DNA of 64,000 bases from Spodoptera frugiperda (GCF_023101765.2 NC_064236.1:20830571-20894570); one strand, 5' to 3'; positions 22,462-33,325 are shown, counted from the first letter of the stretch. Numbers and translations are program-made. The notes: generated by a model from the letters alone, not told the origin.

Positions 22462-23761
22462 TTCTAAATATAAAGACTTTGTGAGGGCACATACGGCTGG
22501 CTTTCTAGAATGGGTCCCGACTGCTTAAATTTTACGATGACTTTCTTGTTTTAGGGTTTTTTCATTTTAATATTATAATTTCTTAACCATTTCCAAAGAA
22601 CTAGATTTTAAAATGACCCCGATAGCCTTGTATACATCATTAAAACGTAAACGTCATATATTTTTTGAAAACGATGTATCACTTCTTGAGCAAGAAACAA
22701 CTGGCGAAATACATACTATACAAAATACAAGTTGTAACAGTAGTGACACAGATACGTCATTTAAAAGCAAAGATTTTGATTTCGAGAATAGTACACAAAA
22801 CGATACAGTAACATTTAAATATCAAATGGACATGCATGACTGGAAAAAAATTCAGCCTATATACGCATATCAAAAACGAACAGGCACTACCACCTTTAAG
22901 AAATACAGAACCATGCCCAAGTTTAAATGGAGTAATCTATTAAAAGTAAACATTTATAAACATACTAAACTACCTTGTACTTGGACATTAAAGCGCGAAA
23001 AAGTGGTAAAAAATAAAATCTTTGTTAAAGGTAATTGTTCGCAATGTACTGCACATGCTAAAATAGAAAGTTATGAAACTACTGATAAAATTAACACAAT
23101 CTACTGTAAAATAACGAATATAGACCGAACTGTCAAACACAATCCAACAAAGAAATTCAAGTTAACGCCCTACAAAAGACAACAACTATCAAAAATATTA
23201 AGATACAAGCCTGCAATAGTAGTTCATAATGAAATGGCTTCAGAGATCCTAGGTATTAAGAACGATGAAAAAGAGGTTGTAAATACACCAGCGTTGCCTT
23301 CTCTTTCCTGTTTGCGACAAATAAAATCTGAGGCCAGGAGAAAACAGTGGCTTGATCCTAATCCAATCATAGGTCTAGTGGTTATGGCCAAAAGTACACA
23401 TAAAAATGTAATACGTTCTTTCAGTGTACACCCTAGTTTCTTTGTTTATTATTGGAATGAGAACCAAATTGATTATTACAATCTGTACCTACGGAAATTT
23501 GGAAGGGTAACTGTTACAATAGATGCTACGGGCTCATTCTTCGAAACAATGCGGCTCCCTGATGGCACAAAGCTGACCAAAAGATTATTTTTATATGCAG
23601 GTTTGATAACAGCAAATCTAAAGTTAAAATCCGTACCAGTATTACAGATGGTTACCGATGCACACGACAAGAATTCTATATTACACTGGCTAAATCAATG
23701 GAAAAAATCAGTTGATAGATCACCTCATGAGATTATTTCGGACGATTCTTCTGCCCTTAAT

Positions 23762-25177
23762 AGTTTACGTTTTAATGATGTATACAAGGCTATCGGGGTC
23801 ATTTTAAAATCTAGTTCTTTGGAAATGGTTAAGAAAATAGGGTCAGTACTTTTAATGTTAGGATTTTGTAGTATCTCAGCATATTTAGAAAATACTTTTT
23901 GTTGATCCACCAGATCTACTATCGATTGGCGGCCTTTCGGCATAATGGTTCTGAAACAACAATAATAATAAATATCCTCAGTCACTTATCTAGTCGAAGC
24001 GACCAATCATCAATCTAATAATATTTCGTTGGATAAAATGACTTTTAGTAATTTTTATATAGCATGGTACGACACGAAAGTCGCAGGTCCCGACTGGTTG
24101 TTGAATTTTTTCATAACGTAATAATAACAAATATGTTAGAACATGAAAGTGCTTAAATTTTTTCTATTTCAATTTGTAAACTTCGAATCCGAACACTGCG
24201 TATTAAATAAATAAATATAAATAATAGCAATAGTCGGCACAAAGTATACTTACATTGAAAACAGGATATCGTACTGCACTTAAATTATCAATCACTGCAC
24301 AATATTGCACATATTAATATCCCCACAATTCAACTATGATGACACAAACGTGATGATTAACTTTATATTTATAGGAAATCCAAGTTAAGTATTTATTTTC
24401 TACGTGAATATACAAACGAGAATACTTCACTGCTAATGAACACTTTGTTAAATAAATATTATTGTCGGTTGGTAAGAGAAATAATAATTTGTAGATACCC
24501 TCAAACTGTGGTCACCCTACACTACGAATTTACAAGAAAATAGTTAAGTATTGTTTTTTCAGAATCTAAATTAAATACATTGCTGAACTGTGCAGATATA
24601 TTTAGCAGACATTTCTGCTAAATGCTAGTATCTCTGGCTTTAGATTCCGTTGTCATCTCAGGTGGGTACAGTCAAACATATATAATTAGAACGTCAGGAT
24701 TGAGGAGCCAAAGAAAATGCGTTCATCTACAAAATTTACTCTGTTTTACTATTTTAATCCTATACTGCAAAAACAAACACAACACCTACTAAATGATCAT
24801 TATGTCGAATATAATAATTGATCGCTCATATCCAGTAGAAATTCACCTGTTAAATTTAGATAGAGGAGCCATACTAAAAGTATTGTATTTTCTTACATTT
24901 TAGCGCCACAGAAGCGAAATTTGTAGACGGTAATATGCAAAATTGCTGCTAAATGATACAAAATTTTCAAAAATATTCATCTATTACTTAACGAGTTTAT
25001 AGGTGGCTCCTCAATTTAAACGTTTAGATTGAGGAGCCACTTTTGCATTAATATATCTAGTTATATATCTTGCTGCTAAATCTAGAATTCGTGCTGCAAA
25101 ATCAGCTTCCTTGCTGCTAAATAATGGTAAAATCAGATTTAAAAAATCTGATGTGGCTCCTCAATCCTTACGGACAT
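23762..25177 (-). repeat. Foldback right arm
   Basis: This is the inverse of the left arm and lacks its 2-kb insertion, so it shows the ancestral arm. On the minus strand it carries an uninterrupted copy of the transposase start (MPKGRQ.. through SKELDFKMTPIALYTSL, about 23943-23765). A short local rearrangement lies near 25005-25040, where the motif occurs twice head to head. Confidence 0.82.
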
Positions 25178-25543
25178 GAGTTTGACGGGGTGGAAGAATA
25201 ATACGCACTTGAGTTTGCAAAGCAGTAACTGAACTACTTATTTAATTTTCAATAACAAATAAAATTTATTTCATTACAAATTACGCGCCAAAGCAGCCAT
25301 GTTGTTTTTCTTTTATTTATTCTTTTTTTTTATTTATTTATTTTTTTTGTCATAGACAACTGTCAGCTGCCATTCGACCTGTTTGGTAACACAGGCATTT
25401 ATTGCAGAATTAAAAAATTACAAAATTCAAAATAAGATGCGTGCCGGTTCACAATCGTCGTCGTCGCTCGCGGCTGATGTAGTCCGTGTCGTAAGCGTGT
25501 GTGCGTGAGACATCGGTGAACGCACGCATGCTAGGCGTTAACA
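25178..25543 (-). repeat. BEL/Pao 5' LTR, missing its last 28 bases
   Basis: The match to 3513-3879 is close; the main difference is the T-rich run. It ends GGCGTTAACA, followed by the duplication ACGAC. Confidence 0.87.
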
Positions 25544-25548
25544 ACGAC

Positions 25549-26150
25549 TGCAAAGAAGCAAAATTTCGACTTGATAAATTATTAAACGGAGTAGAGGAAG
25601 AATTTGATCAGTTAGATTCAGAAAGAAAATCGGATGAAACTTACAAAGATGACATTACTGAGGATTTTACTTTTTCACTATTTGGTTCGAAGATATTATT
25701 AAAACTGTTAAAAGAAAAAATCAAGTTAACATGGTGTTAAAACGTAATGAAAATTTATACTATTTTCCACCATTTATTCCAACATTAAGAAGAATAATAT
25801 TAAGACTTCCATTGTGTTCAAATGTATCGTGCTCTTATTTCGATTCCGAAAATAAAGCACCATCATCGTCAGGTATAGAAAGTTACTTTAAAACACTTAG
25901 TTTTTAAAACTAATGTACAAAAATATAGAATCGATGAGTTTATCAAAAAATACTCAATTTTTATAGATAAACTAATAAAAACTACAGTTGCTGACCTAGG
26001 TGAAGATATAGTGAATAAAATAATCCCACACAAAAAACGGCCGAGAAAGAGAAAACTTACAAATGTAAGTCAAGTAAAAAAAAACGCCAGGAAAGTGAAA
26101 TCTAATATTTCTACTGGATATTTTAATGCGGATTCAATTTTTTTCTGATC
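25549..26150 (+). pseudogene. Remnant resembling the C-terminus of a NOF/MULE-type transposase
   Basis: Across several frames the plus strand gives CKEAKFRLDKLLNGVEEEFD, then LPLCSNVSCSY, SSSGIESYFKTLSF, YRIDEFIKKY and a basic tail (KKRPRKRK). This order (Cys pair, S-x-x-E element, K/R-D-x-F block, basic end) is what I associate with NOF-like transposases. The Glu in GIESYF could be the catalytic Glu region. Multiple stops make it non-functional. The assignment is by residue pattern only. Confidence 0.4.
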
Positions 26151-26694
26151 AACCCTCTGTTGTTGAAAATTAGAGAGGAGAAGCTGAAATGAATAAAGAG
26201 AAAACAAATCATAACATAAAATTAAAATGGAATTATTAATATTGATTATTTCAGGCAGAATAATATCCCAGATATGGAAGAATATAAGAGATGCGTGGAT
26301 AAAATGCGACAAAAAGATACGTGAATCGAAATCTGGATCAAGTGCAAAACCAGTACATAAATACCAATAATATGATAATTTACAATTTTTGAAAAAAAAA
26401 TACCCCACGCCCATCCCGATCTGGATCAAACATGTCGGAAGAAAAAAATCTGAAGTTACTAATTTTAACAAAAGAAAGAAAAACGAAGATATAAAACTTG
26501 TAGATAAGAGAATGATTAAGTTTACAGGAAACGTTAGAAAAAGATGACGACAGTAGAATGATTCTTTTTTAAAGGTATACCTCCTACCGTGGAACGCTTC
26601 AAAAACGAAGACATAATTAAATTTCAATATCAGGTAATTAATATTATAAGAAATATTCAATATAAACATAGTTATAGCGCTCCACATCATTCAC
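26151..26694. other. AT-rich spacer, no gene seen
   Basis: The minus-strand frame of about 200 codons (26070-26690) is low-complexity Phe/Leu/Ile-rich and has no family resemblance, so it is taken as chance. Confidence 0.4.
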
Positions 26695-26735
26695 GCACAG
26701 CAGATGCAATGGGGTGTCCATTGCATCTGCTGTGC
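26695..26735. repeat. 18-bp perfect inverted repeat
   Basis: GCACAGCAGATGCAATGG (26695-26712) and its exact complement (26718-26735) flank a 5-base loop GGTGT. Confidence 0.9.
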
Positions 26736-27970
26736 ATTGCATACTTTAAGTGAATGTAAAATACCTAAATCTTCCTGAAGTGATTCACTAACAAAACCTG
26801 GTAATTGGTCACCGTCAAACCACTGAAAATGGTATTGGTTTTCTACCAATTTCCACCCATTGTTCTCAGGAGCGAAAATGCTTGGTTGTTTTTTATTAGC
26901 ATTGTTCCATATACTTAAAATGTAATTAGCTTGGCGAAATTGTTGGAAAAGCTCACTTTTGGATGGTGGTACATTGCTTGCATCAAAGTTTCTTATATTT
27001 TTAGGATTAAATTCTTCATTAACATTAGAAACGTAGTAGTAGTGTAGTTATTAATGAACAGCTGAAGTCTGGCAGCATTCACATCAAGTAATCCAGTAAC
27101 ATTGTAAATGTCGCAGATAAAGTTCTGTATTGTGTTAAACATTGTTTGTTGTATATGTTGATTTGCAAATGTATCTGGCTCACCAAATTCCATGCACGCT
27201 TGCATGGTATGGCACGATATTCATGTTTTTTCTTCAATATATTGAATGGTCTCTGTTTTCCTTTCTTGAAGAAAGCAGGATTATAGTCGCAACCGGTTAG
27301 AGTATGAAATCCGGGTAAACTTCTACACAATGACGGTCCCAAATACTCGTAGACCTTCGTTAAATCAATATATCTTTGCTTCTTTCCAGTGCCTGTGAAT
27401 ATCTATATGTTTGAATCGTCATCTTTTAAATTATGCATATGTCCCAACATTGTATTGTAGCAATATCAGTATCAGAACACCTAATTACAAAATTTGCCTT
27501 AGCATCAACATTACAAATATGATAAATTATTTTTGTGTCAGCCTCTTCATGTTTTAGACATGACAGACTGTCATCTACATTTGATAAAACTTTGTTATTA
27601 TAAACCATGTAAGAATGACATTCCTTGAAATTAATAAAAACCTGACTATTGCCAATGAATGGTACCATTTCTGATGGTCTAACTTGGTGAGGTCCAGTAA
27701 TGTTGAAATCGATTTGTGTAGACTCTTGTCGAAGGGATCTTTCGTAGTCTTTAATATGTAGAAGGTAAAAAGTACTGATCGAAAATTACATTACCAATTA
27801 AAGCAACTTACATACATAACTAAAATATAATTAAACATAACTATAACATATCTTGGCGCTTTAAGTTGAGTTACCATTTGAAGCATCTTTTTTGATATAC
27901 CTCCAAAAGTTTTAGGGACATTTCTCATCGTGTGTAACAAAAAAAAACCATCAAATAATAAAATATCAAT

Positions 27971-28690
27971 TTAAGAAGGTGGATTATGTTCAACGTCTTT
28001 TTCTAAAGATTTCATCAAGGTCGACTTTTGAGATTTGCAGGCTCTCGCAGACTGGGTTTTCTTCCCGGCTACCAGCCGGAGCCCCTCCCTGACGGCTTGG
28101 CGAAGCGTCTCCAAAAGGCGCGCACCTTTTGAACCCTCCCCGTCCGAAACCTCCATCACGGAGGAGTCCGAGTGAGCTGCACTTTTCAGGGTGCTAGCCG
28201 ACACGGCCGGAATCTCAGCCGGTTTGGACCGGGCAGTGGCTGCACGCCTCTTTCCCTTCCCCCTGCCTCTACCCCGCGCAGCCGTAGGGATTTTAGGGGG
28301 GGGGGCCGGTACCTCCAGCGCGTTGGAGGACGAGGACAGTCCCAGACTTTCTTCCGTCCTGGGACGTTTAAAAGTTGACCATGTCTGGAGCCTTAAAATC
28401 ACGCTCGCGCCAGACAGGATCAGGAGTCGGACTCCGAGTCCGATCCCTTCCAACTTGGGGTCCAGCGCCTCCCCACGGGCACCAGAGCCACTCGGGCCCT
28501 CTACTGCAACAACTGCAGGCGAGCTAAGCTCACCTGCCTACCTGCCTTCTCCTCCTCTGCTTTTTAATATAAATATTCAGTCCACCCAGGCAGTGCCCGC
28601 TGTACCTGGGTAAGTGTATATTTGTAACCCAACTAGAGGGTCCACCGGTCTCCTAGCTGGGGGTGCGCTCGAGACTGACACTACTCCTCA
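27971..28690 (-). mobile_element. R1-clade ORF1 fragment
   Basis: This GC-rich block lies inside AT-rich DNA. On the minus strand (28453-27971) it encodes a basic, Arg/Gly/Lys-rich N-terminal ORF1 segment (AARGRGRGKGKRR) followed by SDGEGSKGARLLETLRQAVREG-type helix, ending in a stop. This resembles the start of R1-clade ORF1 (gag-like). 28454-28690 would be its 5' leader. The RT and tail are absent, so it is a 5' or internal piece rather than the usual 3' remnant. The plus-strand ORFs here are shadows. Confidence 0.55.
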
Positions 28691-29173
28691 GCCTCCTCAG
28701 AACTTGGTATTGGAGCATTTTTTTTATAGAGATTAACTTCCTCGCGGTCCGTGCGATTAAGCCAAGACCCTCGTCCCGTTCAGAGTCATAAAACATAACT
28801 ATGACCTCTTCCCGGATTACGATGTCAACGGTTGCAATCGAAGACAGCTTGTGCCCCGATGCTGCTCGTTGGCAGGGTGAGTGCACAACGAGCACCGTCC
28901 TTGCCTCTCCGCTACGCTCTCTGCTAGGTTCAGACAGTCATGCGAAACAATTGTAGCCAACCCACATTGGCAGATTTGGTATTTGTAGAGCATGCAAAAC
29001 ATTTTTTGAAAAGAGTAACGTAGTAGTTTCTTTCTCGTTCTTCTCCATTCGAAGAAACACTTTGGAACGAGCGCCTAGCTTCACTGACAGACAGACTGAC
29101 GGACAATTCAATTTGACGTTTCAAAAGTGCCTTATTTAGGATTAATTGAAATAAATGCTTTGACTTTGACTTT
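28691..29173 (+). repeat. Interspersed repeat ending in a GAAATAAATGCTTTGACTTTGAC tail
   Basis: The last 40 bases (ATTGAAATAAATGC followed by TTTGAC units) are the tail type of SINE/LINE-like repeats in moths; a long TTTGAC tract recurs at 54126-54178. The left boundary is uncertain, and no RNA polymerase III boxes were identified with confidence. Confidence 0.4.
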
Positions 29174-30236
29174 AACATGACTCAGCATCCAAATTGTGTC
29201 GATGTTATTATACAGTTGCAAATTTGCAGGTTGTTCATTTTCGTTTTCGTGAATAGAAATTTCTAAATTATCAATCATCTTCGGCTGTTTAGGATATGGT
29301 TCTTCCTCAACATTTATCTCCCCAAATGTTTTTCGTTTTCTTTTTATTAAGTCTGAAGTTTCCTGAGTTCATCTGGAATGTTTGGGTCTACATTTTGGTA
29401 TATTATCCCAACTGTATCGTGTAATGTATCTTTACCACTTTTGGTTTCAACATACCGATCAAAATTATCAAAGGCAACACCGGTGGATAAATGTGGAGTA
29501 TATCACCTTTTTGATGATTTAGATAAGAGTCCTGACTTTTGGTATAGTTGATTACGTCATGGCTTCTCTATACACTATAATATACAGGGTGACTTTGAAT
29601 TCGACGTATTCCTCTCGGGAGGTGATAATACAACTAATTTCCTACAAAAATAGCCCTGAGGTTATTGGGCGAAAAGTGGCCAGTTTCTGAGATATTCAAC
29701 ATTTTTGATTTTGGTAAAAATATCCCGAATTGATTACAAAAACATCAATAAATAAAAAAATACTGGTTGGATTTTAGTTATTTTAGTTTTAAACAGTTGC
29801 CAATACATCAGTTATCATTTATAAATACTAATAATGGCAGAAATATCATTCGTTTTAAAATAGCAAGTAATTTCCTATGAAATTTTGTTTTGTTCCACTA
29901 ATTTGGTCAATAGATAACTGGATTTATTTCGAAAAAAATGTATTACACTAAGCGTACAAACTATTAGAAAAACTTCCTTGGTTTATTAGCTACCCAGAAA
30001 CGTAAAATTATTTACAATATTCCCAAAAACAAATGAATTAATTGATGATAAGTAGAGTGTAAAGAGAAAAGCGCAATTTCAAAAACATCTTAATTTGCAA
30101 AATTTTGTTCAAAATGATCTTCCCTACGACGTATACATGCTCAAACACACTTCCTTATCCCTATGACGGTCACTCTTGGGCTGAATATGCGTTTTATTTC
30201 GTAATTATCTTCAAATCTGTTTCGGAGAAGAATTAC

Positions 30237-30380
30237 GGCTTATTCCACTTTTCCCCGTTGGATGATCCCCATTGATGGGGATTAGTGAACTTTTTGTTCA
30301 CTATTCCCCGTTGACCCAAAATTTTTATTTAATGGGGATAAGTGAACTAAAAAGTTCAATAATCCCCATTAGGTAGGTAC
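30237..30380 (+). repeat. Left TIR of the 2.88-kb MULE
   Basis: This 144-bp repeat is the inverse of 32974-33117, ending CCATTAGGTAGGTAC at the inner edge. Its internal palindromes could be transposase binding sites. Confidence 0.9.
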
Positions 30381-30857
30381 AATACTGTAAAAGATGCTCA
30401 TTTTCTAGAGGCGCGCGCGCAAGGCGTTGGCGGAGCGGGGTGCGAGTTAGCTCGTATGTGATTGGTCGACCCATCTTTTGTTTTTGTTTCGTAGTCGTTA
30501 AGGGTTAGTAGTGTGTAGTGTAGTTCAAGCGTGCAGTTCTTATCAGTTCGCAGTTATTAGTTTGTTCGGAAACGTCCGAACGAACATAAAAACTTACGTA
30601 TAAATACTTTTTGTTTGCTGGCTGGCGACGGGAAAAGTGACGGCATCAAAGGGAAGATCGCGACTCGCCACTTTCGCCCGAGCAGCTGTATAAGCATCAC
30701 ATGTACGCGTCGCGCGCATAAAAATTATTCTTTTGTTTTCTTTTCCTCATATTTTTCTCATATATTTTTATAATCCGTTGTATAAATATACCAGTACCTA
30801 TTATACAGCCCAAGTATTCTTTTCTTAACAAGTTTAATATAGGAATAAATAAAGGAA

Positions 30858-32622
30858 ATGGCTGGTAGTTCAACTGACGTTTGTTTAGAGTACGTTAAAA
30901 AAGGTAAAGCTACCATACTTCTCCGGGCCGGACATCAATACAGTAAAAAATGCAAATATAAAAATGGTGGAGTTTTGTGGGAGTGTACCACAAGAAAACA
31001 AAGTAAATGTGCCGGATCCATCACTGTCATGGTAAGTTACTTATTATATTTTGTGATTAATAATGACAATAATAACTCAGGTTATGTGTGTTATCAATAT
31101 CACGTTTATCAATATCAAAATTTTAAAATCAACGTTAAAGTTTAAACACTGTTTCTGTCATGGCGGCACGTGTGACGTCATTCTTTTTTCAAACAAGTCT
31201 ATTACACCTAGTGTAAAAGAGTGTAGCTGAAGTGAATTGTATATATTTAATTATTATTACATATTTTAGTTAAGCATAAAGTGAAATATGTTTTGTTGAA
31301 CTATTCTGATAGGATAACAACAATTTGTTATAAGTTTTAAAGGTTGTTAAATAGCCTATTTAATTTTGTATTCTATGTAAGTGCAATATTGTTTACTTAA
31401 AAAATAATGTAAAGTAATTAATTATTATTACTTAATTTTACAGGACAATCAAGTTGTAGCTGAGAAACGACACAATGTTTGTGAACCTGATTTTGCGCGA
31501 AATGAAGTTACCTTGAGGTTATTCAAACTAAAAACTACACTTGCGGATCCAGAAGCACCTGCTATTCCCACTGCTTACAACGCGGCTGTGAGCTCACTAA
31601 AAGATACCGGAATTGACAAAATAAAAGAATTCCCTGCCCTGAAGTCTATCAAAACAACATTATATAAACACAGAAATGCAGCATTTGAAGTAAGTAAAAT
31701 TGAGTTCAAAAATGTTGAAGAAGTTAAAGTACCTCCAGCTCATCAGGAATTTATTTTAGCAGACTACAATGACAGTGGTATCCGTGTAATAGCTTTTTGC
31801 TCTGAATTTGCCCGACATCAAATGAAAAATTTGAAGATGTTCTTGGGTGATGGAACGTTTTGGATCTGTCCATCTCCCTTTTACCAACTCTACACCATTC
31901 ATGGGGATTTGGGCAGTACAGAAAAACACATAAACATTGTGCCACTTGTTTATGCCCTCATGAGCCATAAAAATCAACAAACATATGAAATTTTATTTAG
32001 TATGCTAAAATCTGCATTACCTGATTGGAATCCAGAAATATTTAAATGTGACTATGAAGTGGCTCCGATGAACGCAATGCGAAATGTTTTTGTAAATATA
32101 TCTATTAGCGGCTGTTATTTCCATTTCACCCAGGCAATATGGAAAAAAGGAAAACAACTCAAACTAACAAAAGATAAATTAACCAGAAGACAAGTTGCAC
32201 TTAGCACTGCTTTGGCTTTGTTACCATCAGATAAAATCATTGCGGGTTGGTTTTATGTTGCCTCTCAAAGCCCTGATGATGATGATAATAGCAAGGAGTT
32301 TAGAAATTACATGCTCAGACAATGGCTACAAGATGATTTTATTAAAACGTGGTGTGTATTTGGACAGACTCATCGCACTACGAATTTAGTCGAAGCATGG
32401 AATAATAAAATAAAAAAGCGTGTGAAAATAAAGAAACCCAACATTATGAAGCTCCTCACAGCGTTGGCTGAAGATGCATCGTATTACGAAGTTCTTGCAT
32501 TGGGGGTTTCTGAAAATAAAGGTATAGCGGAAAAAACAAAAAAAGCATCAATCGCGATAATTATATACAGGAGGTCCAAATGGAACTCATTAATAATGAA
32601 ATTACGATTGGGCACTGTTTAG
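30858..32622 (+). CDS. FLYWCH-MULE transposase, two exons
   Basis: Exon 1 is 30858-31031 (58 codons, ATG in AAGGAAATGGC). A GTAAGT donor and TTTTACAG acceptor bound an intron 31032-31443, phase 0. Exon 2 is 31444-32622. The FLYWCH finger spans about residues 10-80 (ILLRAGHQYSKK, WECTTR..CAGSI, HNVCEP). The MULE core follows: DGTFWICPSPFYQLYTIHGD (first Asp near 193), CDYEVAPMNAM (second Asp near 259), GCYFHFTQAIWKKG (near 280) and NLVEAWNNKI (Glu near 373). The last 30 or so codons read better in another frame (MELINNEITIGHCLEKLK), so a single shift near 32540 has changed the tail. It probably cuts and inserts its own TIRs; the catalytic part is intact. Confidence 0.87.
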
Positions 32623-32639
32623 AAAAACTTAAGTGAGTG

Positions 32640-32945
32640 TAATCTTTGATTTTACAAGGTATAAGAAAGAAATATTTTCATGCTACAATTTTAAATTAAT
32701 GATTGTAACAATCTGTGACTTTATTAGGTATAAGAAAGTTATATTTTTTATTTTAAATTAATAATTGTACAATCTGTGATTTTACTAGGTATAAGAAGTT
32801 ATATTTTTTATTTTAAATTAATAACTGTACAATCTGTGATTTTACAAGGTATAAGAAAGTTACATTTTTTATTTTAAATTAATAATTGTACAATCTGTGA
32901 TTTTATTAGGTATAAGAAAGTTATATTTTTAATTAATAAATGTAA
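32640..32945 (+). repeat. 61-bp tandem repeat, about five copies
   Basis: The unit contains CAATCTGTGATTTTA, AGGTATAAGAAAGTTA and TTTTATTTTAAATTAATAA. Copies start near 32640, 32708, 32771, 32832 and 32892. It lies between the transposase stop and the right TIR. Confidence 0.88.
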
Positions 32946-32973
32946 CATGATTCATATATTTTATTTTTTTAAC

Positions 32974-33117
32974 GTACCTACCTAATGGGGATTATTGAAC
33001 TTTTTAGTTCACTTATCCCCATTAAATAAAAATTTTGGGTCAACGGGGAATAGTGAACAAAAAGTTCACTAATCCCCATCAATGGGGATCATCCAACGGG
33101 GAAAAGTGGAATAAGCC
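32974..33117 (-). repeat. Right TIR of the 2.88-kb MULE
   Basis: This is the inverse of 30237-30380. Confidence 0.9.
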
Positions 33118-33125
33118 AGAATTAC

Positions 33126-33325
33126 GATACACGGCCAATTCCTTCTGTATAAACAAGGGACTTCATGTAAAAATCAACCGGCGTTAGGTTCTGGTCATTG
33201 TGCATGCCATGTAGTTGGACCGCCCTACTAATCCAATGCCTAAAAATCAATGTTTTCGACCATTGCCGCACAGTAGTTCGATAATGCACTTGACAATCGT
33301 CATGTGGAATAAATTCGTCAATCAA
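33126..33325 (-). pseudogene. Mariner-like transposase C-terminus (left arm copy)
   Basis: The residues HYRTTVRQWSKTLIF, then DQNLTPVDFYMKSLVY, resemble the mariner/Tc1 DDE_3 block in which the target is usually S-P-D-L-T-P-L-D-F. The last catalytic Asp region is therefore still recognisable but changed. A second, inverted copy is at 33600-33760. No N-terminus is present. Confidence 0.65.

Larger units (their letters stand above)
20567..22578. mobile_element. Insertion inside Foldback left arm: palindromic repeat carrying a Helitron
   Basis: The sequence from CCCGACTGCG (20567) to about 22578 is absent from the otherwise matching right arm. It contains a GTAT microsatellite (about 20599), a 145-bp-spaced duplication (about 20648-20733 and 20790-20875), a 58-bp inverted pair (20948-21005 / 22511-22568, one mismatch) and a Helitron in the loop. 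It probably entered as one repeat, with the Helitron added afterwards. Confidence 0.65.
20451..23905 (+). pseudogene. NOF-like MULE transposase, split and C-terminally truncated
   Basis: The start (MPKGRQSIVDLVDQQKVF) is at 20451-20566, then a 2-kb insertion. The frame resumes about 22579 (SKELDFKMTPIALYTSL) and runs on through WTLKREKVVKN, the cysteine pair CSQCTAHAKI, VTIDATGSFF (first Asp region), VLQMVTDAHD and HEIISDDSSALNSL (second Asp region). At about 23762 it enters the inverted right arm, so the last residues to 23905 are antisense of the gene's own 5' end. The catalytic Glu half is missing. Regular NOF-type proteins continue with a cysteine-rich and C-terminal region; a similar C-terminal piece lies outside at 25549-26150. 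Confidence 0.72.
19239..25177. mobile_element. Foldback/NOF-like element with long inverted arms
   Basis: Both ends carry CATGTCCGTAAGGATTGAGG in inverted orientation. The left arm (19239-20566, resuming at 22579-22660) pairs with the right arm (23762-25177). The unique part encodes a NOF-like MULE transposase, as in Foldback elements of flies. A 2-kb insertion (20567-22578) sits only in the left arm. No clear 9-bp target duplication is seen; the right end directly joins BEL LTR sequence at 25178. Confidence 0.78.
3485..25543 (-). mobile_element. BEL/Pao LTR retrotransposon, deleted and carrying nested insertions
   Basis: An LTR at each outer end begins/ends TGTTAACGCC..GGCGTTTACA on the minus strand, flanked by the 5-bp direct repeat ACGAC (3480-3484 and 25544-25548), the expected duplication size. 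Reading on the minus strand the order is 5' LTR (25543), gag plus protease (18373-16421), integrase (16285-15747 continued at 4473-3874), 3' LTR (3879-3485). Reverse transcriptase and RNase H are absent: the frame runs from just after the protease to the integrase with only about 150 bases between, so an internal deletion removed them and the copy cannot move by itself. A MULE (4474-15746) and a Foldback-like element (19239-25177) account for most of the 22 kb. Confidence 0.87.
26740..29480 (-). pseudogene. Remnant of a repetitive gene family of unknown function (HEEADTK / SDTDI / TGCDYN motifs)
   Basis: Minus-strand pieces in order: near 29480-29350 GVAFDNFDRYVETKSGKDTL and LHDTVGIIYQNVD; 27668-27426 LKHEEADTKIIYHIC and FVIRCSDTDIA; 27345-27080 LPGFHTLTGCDYNPAFFKKG; 27000-26760 SKSELFQQFRQANYILSIW, APENNGW and WFDGDQLP. 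I recall this motif set from multi-copy invertebrate proteins; spaced acidic residues (E, D, SDTD, GCD) are reminiscent of PIN/FEN-like nuclease folds, which is inference. Stops, frameshifts and an R1 fragment (27971-28690) break it. Confidence 0.5.
30237..33117 (+). mobile_element. Complete MULE, 2.88 kb
   Basis: The TIRs of about 144 bp begin GGCTTATTCCACTTTTCCCC and contain CCCCATTGATGGGG and GTGAACTTTTTGTTCAC palindromes. The perfect 8-bp duplication AGAATTAC flanks the element (30229-30236, 33118-33125). It has one spliced transposase gene and a 61-bp tandem array before the right TIR. The TIR copies differ at very few positions. Confidence 0.9.

Noticed and set aside
26070..26690. 206-codon minus-strand Phe/Leu-rich frame, at first glance a membrane protein
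   Set aside because: It is antisense of AT-rich, Lys-rich remnants and shows no conserved family features.
28172..28613. Plus-strand Pro/Ser/Gly-rich ORFs
   Set aside because: They are antisense of the R1 ORF1-like basic protein, which fits the family better.
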